A DNA stretch of 64,000 nucleotides from Larimichthys crocea (taxonomy: Eukaryota; Chordata; Actinopteri; Sciaenidae). The notes beneath the pieces are model-generated. The model was not told where the DNA came from. It saw nothing but the letters and a program-made list of their open reading frames with translations, and did not search any database. A program made the position numbers and the translations under genes. Positions 39,757 through 50,121 of this stretch are shown here, piece by piece (the stretch's first letter is position 1; each line of letters opens with the position of its first letter). The stretch spans positions 8,807,498-8,871,497 of the forward strand of contig NC_040032.1 of NCBI RefSeq assembly GCF_000972845.2. The letters are read 5' to 3'.

Positions 39757-40905
39757 AGTGGTGTGTCGGTCGTGAACGTATCGTTCAATTTGAACTAATC
39801 TTTTATATGACTCGGGAGTGATGCGTATCCTCGCCACATGGCAGCTGCAGAAGCTCAGTCAGGACAGGAAACAGATGATTAGTTCACGACTCGACGATGT
39901 GTCCTCAAGTTTGAGTCTCTCGTTCATTTGTCACTTGACAGTTGCTCAGCCACAGGCCTGTGTGACGATTTTCAAAATAAAATACCCCATACAAACTGCT
40001 TGTTGTAGAAACAGACAAAAGAGAAACAAATGAAGTACGTAGCATATTTACTTATTTCCATAATTCCATTAAAAAGGTTAAACTTTCATAGATTAGATAG
40101 ATTACATAGATTCAGGGCCAACAATTCAAACGATATCAAGTATTTATTTGTTTATTTTTACATAATTTGGGCCGTCAGCTCATAAAACCCACGAAAACAG
40201 AAATTCAAAAAATTAAATTTACTTCTCAGTTTCTGCAGAAAAAAAAGGAGAAAGAAATTAGGATCACATCAAACCAATTAAAATTTTTAATGCAATTATG
40301 GAAATAAGTAAACTTTTCTATGATATTCTAATTGTTTGGAAAGGGTCTGTAGAAGCACATTTAGAAACACATGCACCAAGAAAATGACCAAATCTTTAAA
40401 CGAAGCTTGGCGGGATAAACGCGTCTGAAACGCGGAAACGGAGACGTGCCCGGTGGATTTCATGTCTCATGTCTCATTGCAATTGTTTTATATTTTATTT
40501 CATTCATACCTTGCAGTTATTATTTATATCATGGTCATGTACTTTTGTAATATTATTTATATTATGGTCACTACTCTTGCAATAATATTATTATTTATAT
40601 CAGGGTCACTTTCTTTGCAGTATTTCTCACACTATGGTCACTTTACATTACAAAACTCTTTTTATATATCATGCCACTTTTATCCTCAGTCCGTTTGAAG
40701 GTTGATTGTTTTTCAAGTTTATTGTAGGTTATAGATATTTCAGTCTGTTTATTGTGGGTTTTTTTTCTTTTTCTACTTTTTCTAATTCTGAAGTGCATGC
40801 TACACTTTCCTCGCGTGCTGTAACTACATTTCTAGTCTAGTCTATTTTCGGGGTTAAGTGATCCGGTTCAGTAAAAAGACTCGAACTTCCCATCGCTCCT
40901 GTTTA
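39757..40905. mobile_element. Likely composite DNA-transposon remnant
   Basis: The left part has TCGGTCGTGAACGTATCGTT; the right part, read on minus, begins GCGATGGGAAGTTCGAGTC, a start I associate with a common fish transposon family. Between them, 40,490-40,720 contains imperfect repeats of TATTTATATCATGGTCAC. No coding remnant is visible. Borders are approximate. Confidence 0.3.
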
Positions 40906-40959
40906 CCAGCTGCAGTTCGTGCTCGTGGCCGCTGGCGGCGCTGCGCGTCACTGCGCGTC

Positions 40960-41195
40960 ACTGCGCAGCTGCGAATCACAACAGGAAGAAGGAGCAAACA
41001 AAGCTAGCAGCGAGCTAACACAACAACAGGACACCGAGGACAGAGGACAGAGTGTCTCCGGCTGAGGACAGAGTGTCCCCGTGTCTCCAGCTGAGGACAG
41101 AGTGTCCCCGTGTCTCCAGCTGAGGACAGAGTGTCTCCGTGTCTTCAGGTTCGTGTGTGAGACGATGAGCTCGGACAGTCTCCAGCGTCAGTGAG
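40960..41195 (+). promoter_or_regulatory. rnf167: Probable rnf167 first (non-coding) exon and promoter region
   Basis: GC-rich sequence with CAGGAAG boxes and four imperfect copies of GAGGACAGAGTGTCYCCGTG. It ends in GTCAGTGAG|GTACGTTAG, a strong donor. The next acceptor in use would be just before the start codon exon at about 43,049 (TTCACAG). The assignment is by position and composition, not proof. Confidence 0.45.
41164..41193 (+). other. Candidate upstream ORF (MSSDSLQRQ) in the rnf167 leader
   Basis: ATG at 41164 with nine codons and TGA ends just before the putative donor of the first exon. If this exon is part of the leader, ribosomes would meet this short frame before the main start. 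Confidence 0.35.
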
Positions 41196-41898
41196 GTACG
41201 TTAGCCGTTAGCAGCGAGCTAACGTTAATCCTCCGTGTTTGTCAGCTCGAGTAACGAACCGTGACAGAGTAACGAACCGTGGCAGAGTAACGAACTGTGG
41301 AGAAAAGTAACGAGATACTTTAAAGAGTGTTTGATTAGTTTATTTAATTAAAAACAACAGTAAACACGGCGCTAATGTTAGCATGCTAACTGCAGACATC
41401 ACGATTTATTTATTTATTTATTTTTCTCTGAGTCAGTAACTCAGATTATTATCAGAGGCGGAACTGCGTTGTAGGAACGTTGTGGGAACGTTGTGGGAAT
41501 GTTGTGGGAACGTTCTCTTGGTAACGTTTGTCTTCAGGTGGAGAGCTAGCAGCGTTAGCATGTTAGCGCCGTGTTGAGCAGCTTCAACAACAACAAACTG
41601 TGCGCGTGCACTGTGTCTGCGCGTGCACTGTGTCTGCGCGTGCACGGCTCTATCATTAACTCACTAACTAAAGCAGGGGGTCCAAAGTACGGCCCGGGGC
41701 CCGGTCACAGGTCAGCTGCTTCATGTTTATAATGTTTATTAATGTCAGACTCTGTTTGTTTGTTTGTTTGTTTGTTTGTTTGTTTGTTTGTTGTTGACAT
41801 GAAGCAGCTGCAGGTTTGACACGAAGAAGAAGAAACTTTATTAATCAACAGGGAAATTATTTTTTCACTCAGTTTGTTATTTACATGCACGTTTAACA

Positions 41899-41922
41899 CA
41901 CACACACACACACACACTCATA

Positions 41923-41957
<35 letters not shown>

Positions 41958-42017
41958 ATAGACACACACACACACACACACATGGACACACACTCTCACA
42001 CACACACACACACACAG
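41899..42017. repeat. (CA)n tract in several blocks
   Basis: CA runs separated by TCATAGA and TGGACA spacers. It directly adjoins the 3' end of the minus-oriented SINE, so it may have grown from its tail. Confidence 0.9.
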
Positions 42018-42205
42018 TACAAAGGCTCACTGCGGTAATGGGCAGCGCCCTGCAAACAGTCGGGAGGGTTCAGTGCTAAAGGAGGTGAACTGGAACCTCT
42101 CCAGCCAGTCCAGTAAATGGTACCAGTCCACCACCTTCCATATTTTGGGTCCATGCTGGACTTGAACCGGCCACCCTTTGGTTCCCAAGACAAGACCGAG
42201 CCCCC
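42018..42205 (-). mobile_element. tRNA-derived SINE inside the hAT element
   Basis: Read on minus: CTTGGGAACCAAAGGGTGGC followed by CGGTTCAAGTCCAGC, which resembles a B box of a tRNA promoter, then AATATGGAAGGTGGTGGACT and a tail ending in the TG tract. This is the layout of fish tRNA-derived SINEs. The A box end is not clear, so it may be 5' truncated. Confidence 0.6.
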
Positions 42206-42324
42206 CAGTATCAGTTTAACGTGTTCATCAGTTTATGATGTGTCAGAAAGAAGAACTGATGTTTAGATTTTTAGATTTTTAGACCCTCTTTAAAAAAAGG
42301 TTTGGACACGGCTGAACTAAAGCA

Positions 42325-43060
42325 GAAACTGTCCACGTGAACGTCTCGTTAATTGTTGCATAAACGACCTGATCGTCAGCTCGTTGGTGTTGACCAGCTC
42401 TGAGGAATGTGATCAGATAAACACGTGGAGCCACAGAGAGTTCAGACAATCTGTTGATCTGCTCCACGCCCGGCTCTGAGGTTCATGCTTCATGTGCTCA
42501 GCTCCTCCTGTTATGATTGTGTTTGCATTACTGAACAAACACTCAGAGAAAAAGCTTCAGCAGCTTTGTGGAAAGAAGTCTGCAGAGTGTGAAGTAACGT
42601 TCACTGACTGAAGAGGACGACAGAGGATCGTCAGAGTTTGTTTAGAAGAAAATGAAACAGACGTTTGCTGCTAGAAGATAAAACCTGAAGATTTCATCGA
42701 GGATTGAACTGTGATCAGGATTTAACGGCGTGGTCTGTTGGATGGATTCCTCAGCTCACCTGTGGAGGCTGCAGTCAGAGTCAGAACAATGAGAGAACAT
42801 TTAAACCCTCAGAGCTCGGCTCCTCTGCTCCATGCACATGCTGATGATCCCTGCAGAGCCGGTTCACACTTCTTTGTTTGCATATTCATGTGCACATTCA
42901 CACCAGCAGTCTGCTGCTTTAAGTGTTAATGCTCGGCTGGAAGCTGCAGGATCCGCCTCAGCCTGACGCCGACGAGTCAAACACGCCATGAAGACTTCCT
43001 GTGTTTAAACACAGACCTCATGGTGATGATGTCATTTCCTGTTCACAGTTTATTGGATCT
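42325..43060. other. Presumed rnf167 first intron, nothing else seen
   Basis: Single-copy sequence between the hAT insertion and the first coding exon. No open frame or RNA gene could be supported. Confidence 0.5.
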
Positions 43061-43071
43061 GTAAGCGCGTG

Positions 43072-43229
43072 ATGATGGCCGACCTCGGCGTGCGGTGCGT
43101 CGTCCTCGCCGTGGTTCTTTGCAGCGTCCTGCTTCCCTCGCCGTCACACGGCTACATCTACGCTGTAAGTCGTCTTAAAGCTTCTCACATGATTCCTCAG
43201 ATCCTCCTGATTGGACGACGGTGTCAGTT

Positions 43230-43261
<32 letters not shown>

Positions 43262-45041
43262 GGCAGCATTACAGCAACATGACCACCATGCTGTTCGAGG
43301 ACCTGCCCGCCTTGTTTGGCGCCCCGCTTCCTAAGGACGGACTGATGGTGAGAGCAGACGATTGCAGAACGGCGAGCGTTCAGGAGAGGTCGCCGTGCTT
43401 TATAATCACGTCTTGGTTTTCTCTGTGTGCAGGGAGTTCTGGTCCTGACCCGCCCGTTGAACGCCTGTTCACCGGTGGACCCTCCTCCTCCGCTGCCGCC
43501 GTCTTTCGACGCCAACACGACCAAGTTCATCGCTCTCATCAGACGCTACGATTGTAACTTCGATATAAAGGTCAGTGAAGTTTGAGTGACGTCCAGCACG
43601 TGTCCCCGTCCGCGAGGTGAGCCGGTCTAACGTGATGAACTGGTTTTCAGGTGCTCCACGCGCAGCAGGCTGGCTTCAGCGCGGCCATCGTTCACAACAT
43701 GTATTCAGACACGCTGCTCAACATGAACTACAGCAACGGTGATTACTCGTCCGTAACATTCACAGTTTCACTCCAAAATCTAAAATGTACTAATGACTTT
43801 TGTTTTGTTTGGTCGTCACACAGACACGATCGCAGAGGAGATCGAGATCCCGTCTGTCTTCACCAGCTTCTACGCCTCCCAGATCCTCCGAAACTTCATA
43901 ATTCCAGAACAAGGGTGAGTTCAGAAATCATTTCAGACGGAGAAACGCTGCTGCATGTTCTGGTGGCGGTGTCGGTGTCTGATGCTTCGTGTCTTTTCTG
44001 GCTCTGCAGAGCGTACGTCATCCTCAAACCAGAGTTCGCCTTTCCCATCTCGTACTACCTGATTCCCTTCACCGGAGTCGTCTGCATGATCATCCTCGTG
44101 ATGTGCATCGTCTTCGTGAGTATGCGCACGATGCAGCAGAGTCATAGTGACCGTCGGGTCAGGATAGAGCGAGCTAGACACGTCTCTGTATGAAGTTTAA
44201 GTCCCGTCCACACACACTGGGTTTGATTCTGATCCTTTGGTCTGTTCATGTTCAGATCATACGCTGCGTTCAGTACAGGAAGAGGCTGAGGAAAAACCGC
44301 CTGTCCAAAGAACAGCTGAAGCGGATTCCGACTCACCGTTTCCGTAAAGGTAAAAAGTTTCACAGTGACCGTCATGACGAGTTTAAGAAGAGCTGCTTCT
44401 CGTGCTGAAGCGTTCCTCGTTAGTCGATAACGTTTCATGTTTCTCCTCCAGGTGACGACTATGACGTGTGTGCGATCTGTCTGGATGAGTATGAAGAGGG
44501 AGACAAGCTGCGAGTTTTACCGTGCTCACATGGTAACAGTTTCCTGTTGTTGTCGTGAATGAATCATTCATTCAGGTTTTCTTTGTCAGTCTTCTCTGAA
44601 CTCTTCTTCTTCTCCTCAGCCTATCACTGTAAGTGTGTCGACCCGTGGCTCACGCAGACCAAGAAGACGTGTCCCGTGTGCAAACAGCGCGTCACTCGGA
44701 ACAACCCGGAACACTCGGAGTCCGAGTCCGATGATGAAGCCGGAGGACGCGGGGAGGAAGAAGGGACGGAGGGTGAAGCGGACTCGGAGCGCACTCCTCT
44801 GCTCCGGCCCTCTAACCCGGGGTCCCCGTCCGGGAGCCCGGGCATCTACTCGGCCACCACCGTCACCACCGCCCAGTGCCTCGCCTCCCCCGCGCTCTGT
44901 GACTCACCCATACTGGGCTACGAAGGCTACCACTCCCCCCAGGAGGACACGGACTCAGAGAGCGATGACGCGGCCGAGGACGGGCACCACACTGACGACG
45001 ACACGGCTCAGCTCATCGGGAGGGACAGCGTGCAGATCTGA
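43072..45041 (+). CDS. rnf167: E3 ubiquitin ligase RNF167 (397 aa, complete)
   Basis: A PA-TM-RING ubiquitin ligase of endosomes and lysosomes. Nine coding exons join in phase: 43072-43164, 43267-43347, 43433-43570, 43651-43738, 43824-43914, 44010-44115, 44256-44349, 44452-44532, 44620-45041. Order: signal peptide (1 to about 29), luminal PA domain ([31 protein letters not shown]), transmembrane helix about 179-201 ([17 protein letters not shown]), basic juxtamembrane [14 protein letters not shown], then a RING-H2 at 237-278 with C-x2-C, C-x1-H-x2-H-x2-C and C-x2-C all present, and an acidic Ser-rich tail with [13 protein letters not shown]167 is preferred over RNF13 because of [13 protein letters not shown], YYLIPFTG and [11 protein letters not shown]. 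Two adjacent ATGs begin the frame; the first is used. Confidence 0.95.
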
Positions 45042-46465
45042 CGGCAGAGCTCCGAGTCTGGGTCTCACACTGTTCTCTGACAGCTGGTGGTTAGCGACAC
45101 ATTTCTCCTAACAGCGTTTTACCTGGTAACCACATGAGGTTCTACATGTTGGTGTCAAAGCACACGCAGCACTCGGATTGGACTTCTGTAAACACACACA
45201 CACACACACACACACTCAGTCCGGTCCTGTGTTCGTCCGTAGACCTCCTTTTTTTTTTTTTTAAGCATGTTGTAATTCATAACTCGACCATGTCACGTGA
45301 CCTAACCACTAGTGCTGCACAAGAACAGGCCACCTAAATGTCTGAATAATGTGTGTGTGTGTGTGTGTGTGTGTGTGAGTGTGAGAGAAGAACACGATGA
45401 GCTCTGTCGTGGATCTTTTAAAGAAAGGTCAGTTTGTCTTAATCTGGATTATTTTATATCTCCTTCCACCTTTAACTCAAACATTTTCTCAGCTCTCCGC
45501 TCACTCTTTATAAAATGTTCTTTGAAACGTGGCGTCCGGCTCAGATTCCACAGTAAGCGACACTACGATAGAGCTTCTACATCTCTGCTGCTCTGACACT
45601 GTGCGGTCAGTTTCAGCTTCATGCAGTTTGTCCAGAACAAACTTTATGAATAACAGAATCACACACAGGTTGAAAACATGTGGAATGGTGGAAGGTGTTT
45701 TTTATTTGGTTTTACTCTTCAGGAGAGACGGCGCTGCCTTACTTTGGCCTTGATGTACAGTTAGACGAAGGGACGGACTCGCACTCCTGTCGGTTAGAAG
45801 CTTCCTGAGCTCTGCTTCACTTTATGTAGTTTTTACGGTAATGAACAAAGAGACGGCGTGTTTCCACGCTCGGCGCTGACACGTCTGATTTGCACCTTTT
45901 TGCTCAGCGGCTGTACTTTGTAAAAAAGACCCGAGCGGTCCGTGCTGTCCGTTTCTACACCAAGCAGCACCAACAGAAACTTAAAGATGTTTCAGCCAAA
46001 CTGTTTGACTGCTTCACGTTAAACTGTGTTCACGCCCATCCAACACCGGCACGGTGTGGAACGTCCTCGTGATGGAAATCTTTTTTTAAAATTTTATCTT
46101 TTTAAAGAACCTTGAAACTTCTCAGACAGAGGACCGAGCGTTCCCGTACACGCGACGGACACGGCGCAGAAACGTGTTGCAGTTTGATGTTGGACTAAAA
46201 TCGATACATTCCATCTTTATATGTGACTGCTGATTGGTTCACACTTTAAAGGTCTGACGGGGCTCGTAGGCAATAGTCTGTGTCATGAACTAGAACGTCT
46301 GTTTTCCTTTTTACACTTTGCTTCACGTGTATTTTGTACTGTACTTTCTTTTTTTTGGGCTCTATGTCTCGATTTTAGAGACTGTTAACTGAAACGACTG
46401 GAAAAAATCTAAATATAATCCCCAGACGATTAATTTTTCCTAGTTTATCACATTGAAGTAATAAA
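45042..46465 (+). terminator. rnf167: rnf167 3' UTR with poly(A) signal
   Basis: About 1.4 kb without a gene, containing CA (45194-45215) and TG (45351-45377) runs and a poly-T stretch. AATAAA is at 46460-46465. Confidence 0.6.
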
Positions 46466-46659
46466 TGTACAGTGTCAAGTATAATTTCTGTGTACAGAGC
46501 AGGTTTAGGATGTCTGAAAAAAGAGGATTTAATGTGACATGTGGAAGATTAAATAATATTCAAATGGGAATCTGGTGTCACGCTTTGTTTTTTGTTTATT
46601 CAGAACTCTGTTATAACAATAATCCATCCACACACATTCATACAGAATGAGTGGACACA

Positions 46660-46830
46660 GGTCCAGACTCCACAGCTGACCTCCATCATGAACACCTCCA
46701 TCATGAACACCTCCATCATGAACACCTCCTCTCACCTCCTGCATCAGCTCCTTCAGCTACACACTGCTCCTCCCAACAGCTGTCAGACTCTTCAACACCA
46801 GCATCATGACTTTCTTCTGTAGATGATTTA
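46660..46830 (+). repeat. 15-bp triplicate (ATCATGAACACCTCC) in possible retroelement-derived sequence
   Basis: Three exact units at about 46,683-46,727. The following CTCCTCCCAACAGCTGTCAG ACTCTTCAACACC resembles the coding end of fish non-LTR elements, but no frame can be confirmed. Confidence 0.35.
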
Positions 46831-46849
46831 TGAGTAATTTCATATCCAC

Positions 46850-47690
46850 TGTGTACACGATCATTAAAGTCTGTCATATATTATTGTTAATTAGAGACTA
46901 ATAAACAGAAATATATTAAAAATAAACGACATCAGAGCGTTTTACTGACTCGGTGCCATGATGGAGGACACACGTGTTTGTCACAGCTGGATCTGCTCTG
47001 ACAGGAGCGATAACTTCCATGAAGTTTCAGGTGGTTTCATTAATAATAATTAAAATGACTAAGCTTCAGTTAAAGAACGCGTTCTGCTAATTAATTTATG
47101 ATCTTTGATTCTTTGGCATGAGAACTAATTACCTCCGAGCAGAGGCACCCTGCTGAGTTCAGCCTCTTTAAGTTACACAATGACAGCTCACTGTCTGATA
47201 CTGAATAATTCTGATTCATGGTGATGGTTCAACCATCGTTAAATAGAGTTGGTCTGTTCTGTGAAATCAGCTGCTAAAGCTTTACATTATTAGTTCTGTC
47301 ATGTAATTGATAGCCCTTTAAGAATTCGCCTTTCTTTGGATGTAACTCTGATTCATTAAGACTTCCTTTCAGTCGTCCCTAACGAGCTCCGTGTCTTTTC
47401 ACTTTCTCCATCTCGTCGAGGTTTTTAATGACGCCGCCTGCTGCTGAGAAGAAAAGATAATTCATATTTCAGCTGGATTAAATCTGAATAAAGTCACAGG
47501 TACGTCTGTACGTCTGTTTCTTTAGGTCTGTTCCATGTGAGCGCAGAAATAAGCATTGTGGCATGTGAACATGGGTTATGACGTGAAATCACATGAATGA
47601 ATCCATAAAGCAAAAAGAAGCCTGAGAGAAGTTGGCGTGCTGCGTATTAAGACCTTCATATTGAAACTTTCTCTGGATTTTAATCAGTAT
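46850..47690. other. Intergenic, nothing recognised
   Basis: AT-rich sequence between the rnf167 3' end and the small secreted-protein gene. No support for another gene. Confidence 0.5.
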
Positions 47691-47698
47691 CTGAAAAG

Positions 47699-48230
47699 AT
47701 GTCCGGATCGCTGCAGCCGTACTCGTCCTTCTTGCTGCTCTTGGCTGCGTCTTTATTTCTGCTGCTGGATTCAAGAGTAACTCCTCAAGACAACGACGAG
47801 GTACAGAGCACATTTAGACTTTATTCATGTTTGTCATGTTTGGAAGAGTTGGAATAATCTGCATTACTTCAATCACCAGATTCAGTGTTTGCATGCCACC
47901 TTTCATCCAGGAGTCTCATTTTACAGCATTTGAGTTAGTTACTCATCAAACTCACCAAAGTGTTTTTATTACCAACATTAATAATGATGTTTTCAGGGGT
48001 TTCTGGATGGTCCTCACCCACGGCTCCTCATCCCCGGTCCTTTGGAGCCCGATGGTGGACCAGGACGACACTTTGCATTTGGATCCATCGACAGCAGCAC
48101 CTTCCCACAACAAGTGGAGGACGGAGAGCAGGCGACTCAAGTGTGGCCACGAGCGATCCTGGACTATATGAAGCAGCAGCTGAGGTTCAGAGGAAGGACG
48201 AAGAAAAGCGTGAAGAAAGGATGTACTTAG
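47699..48230 (+). CDS. Small secreted protein precursor, family not recognised (111 aa, two exons)
   Basis: Exon 1 (47699-47800) encodes a strong signal peptide (MSGSLQPYSSFLLLLAASLF, LLLDSR) and a short linker ending DNDE. Exon 2 (47997-48230) enters in phase 0 and encodes a Pro/Gly-rich region (HPRLLIPGPLEPDGGPG), then WPRAILDYMKQQLRFRGRTK and KSVKKGCT, stop. Splice sites are GAG|GTACAG and TTTTCAG|GGG. An AATAAA follows at 48266-48271, so the transcript is short and complete. There is a single cysteine, third to... next to the C terminus (KKGCT), and a basic run that could be a convertase site. Layout suggests a hormone-like or secreted peptide precursor; I do not recognise the family and assign no function. 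Confidence 0.65.
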
Positions 48231-48639
48231 CACTTTATTGGATGGAGAGTGTAAGAGTTCAATCTAATAAATTATTGCTTGGATACTAAACTCTTTCACT
48301 GTGACTTTATTTTACACTCACTGCTGTTAAAGTCAGTCTGGAGATGTGAATGTTACTGTGCAGAGACCTGCAGGGCTTCAAATGTAAGAGGTGATCGACA
48401 CATGAATCTATTTTTCAGTGTTTATCTGTTACTATAACTTCACTGCAGCTCAGCAGAGAGACGCCGTCTGTGGATTTATATACTAAAGAGAGAAACTCTG
48501 GAAACTTTGCTGAAGTCTCAGATTAGAACAAAGATTTACACTGAAACAGCTTTAAAGGGAATCTCTTCATCTCCTCATGAACAATACAAGGTCTTCTACA
48601 CTTCATCCTCCTTCACACAAAAATAAATACAACATCCAA

Positions 48640-48975
48640 ATACCAACAAAATAATAACATACATTTCTTGGCAGTAGGCAAGTAGTTAGGGTTAGGGTTG
48701 GCTCTCTTTAAATACAGTTCTCTCAGTCATATTTCTCCTGTACATTATGCTCCCATAACTTATTTGTATATAATCTGCCCACATAATTATCTGTACATAC
48801 TCTGCACATAGCTATACACACCTTACACCTTTGCACTACTGTAAACACTGCAGTTATCTGTATCTATTGCACTTTTCTATCTGCACTTCTGATTAGATGC
48901 TAAACTGCATTCCGTTGCCTTGTATTTATACATGTGTAATGACAATAAAGTTTAATCTAATCTAATCTAATTTGC
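48640..48975 (+). mobile_element. Retroelement 3' tail ending in (TCTAA)n
   Basis: The end GTAATGACAATAAAGTTTAA followed by four TCTAA units is the typical 3' end of a fish non-LTR element or its SINE. Upstream, TTGCACTACTGTAAACACTG and ATTCCGTTGCCTTGTATTTA belong to the same tail. A GTTAGGGTTAGGG motif at about 48,687 is telomere-like but only two units long. Confidence 0.65.
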
Positions 48976-49116
48976 TGCAGCTGTAATGACTCCCACACAC
49001 TGTTCACACTCACAGAACTTAGTGAACTGAGTGTAACCACGTCAGGTTGCACGGTTCAGTTCATGAGTTTAATGAACATCTGCAATATTTCAGTTTGACA
49101 GAATAATGCAGCCATA

Positions 49117-49125
49117 AATAATAAT

Positions 49126-49161
<36 letters not shown>

Positions 49162-49460
49162 AATAATAATAATAATAATAAGTCTTTAAAATGTTCCCTC
49201 AGTGTAAACATATAAAAAAAATGATTATAATGAATCATACAAATATTGTAAATCATATACAGCAGGGGTCCGTGACCCCTGGGGGTTTTTAAAAAAAAAT
49301 TTAAAACGANNNNNNNNNNTAAGTCTTTAAAATGTTTCCTCAGTGTAAACAAATAAAAAAATGATTATAATGAATCATACAAATATTGTAAATCATATAC
49401 AGCAGGGGTCTAAAACCAGGGGTCCGTGACCCCGAGGGGTTTTTAAATTTTTTTTTTAAA
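49117..49460. repeat. AAC/AAT triplet tract and duplicated gap flanks
   Basis: An (AAC)n(AAT)n run (49117-49181) is followed by AAGTCTTTAAAATGTT and a further 110 bases that appear again right after the gap at 49310-49319. GCAGGGGTC and GGTCCGTGACCCC motifs suggest a hAT-like end here, but the element is not delimited. The duplication around the gap is most likely unmerged overlap. Confidence 0.7.
49310..49319. other. Assembly gap (10 N)
   Basis: Flanked on both sides by the same roughly 120 bases. Confidence 0.99.
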
Positions 49461-49779
49461 TGATACTGAGAAACTGAAAGCATGAATATGCAATAATCAG
49501 CTACTTTTGAAACAAACTATTTACAAAAAAAATGATCATTCCGTTATGCATCGATCATAAACACGTGTAGATTAACTCACTGTGTAAACAGTTCATGAGC
49601 GGAAATAACAGAAACAGAAAAGGCTTGACATTCTACATGTGGGGTCTCTGTTTGTGTCTCGACCTTGTAAGGGTCCTTGAAAACCTTGAAGCCTCCTGGT
49701 AACCTGGAAAAATGGTGAAGCTGCGATGCTCTCTTTTCACCAGTTGGTGGCGGTGACGCGTCGATGCGCTGTTGGTCTG

Positions 49780-50036
49780 ACGCTGCAACAAAAAAAACTC
49801 CCGAAGAAGAAAAAGGAGCGGAAGCCGTGTGGAGATCAGCTGCGCGAGCCTCGAGGTATTTATGTTTGTTTACGTTTATTAACGTTTGTTTACGTCACCT
49901 GGACGGTAACCTGACGGTAACCTGACGGTAACCGGCCGCTCGCTCCGGTACAAAGTGTCGTAGTGTTTGTGTGACGTCACAGTGGCGCTAAACTAACGTT
50001 AGCTAAAGCTAGCAGCCATGCTAACATGAGCTAAGC

Positions 50037-50075
<39 letters not shown>

Positions 50076-50118
50076 GTCCTCAGTGTCTCTGTCTCTGTCT
50101 CTGTCTCTGTCTCTGTCT
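49780..50118 (+). promoter_or_regulatory. srrt: srrt leader exon and promoter-proximal region
   Basis: A donor-like CGAG|GTATTT at about 49,855 follows GC-rich sequence and may end a non-coding first exon. Three copies of ACCTGACGGTA-like units (about 49,896-49,934) and a palindromic CRE-type TGACGTCA at 49972-49979 follow. Then come a CA run (50040-50073) and (CTCTGT)n (about 50,084-50,118) that forms the pyrimidine tract of the first coding exon. Confidence 0.45.
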
Positions 50119-50121
50119 CAG

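Larger units (their letters stand above)
41674..42314. mobile_element. Non-autonomous hAT transposon (641 bp) with 8-bp target-site duplication
   Basis: The left end CAGGGGGTCCAAAGTACGG and right end GGTTTGGACACGGCTG are imperfect inverted repeats of the hAT type. The 8 bases AACTAAAG stand directly before (41666-41673) and directly after (42315-42322), a perfect 8-bp duplication as hAT transposases make. Inside are a GTTT microsatellite (41753-41791), CA tracts and a SINE. No transposase is encoded. It lies in the presumed first intron of rnf167. Confidence 0.88.

Noticed and set aside
42150..42200. A functional tRNA gene on the minus strand
   Set aside because: Only a B-box-like GGTTCAAGTCC is present; no cloverleaf or anticodon arm can be formed with the surrounding sequence, so it is a SINE part.
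48150..48230. RFamide-type neuropeptide at QLRFRGR in the small secreted protein
   Set aside because: An amidation site would need LRF-G-R; here an Arg follows the Phe, so the signature is absent.
48680..48705. Telomeric TTAGGG repeat
   Set aside because: Only about two units, inside a retroelement tail; not an interstitial telomere array.
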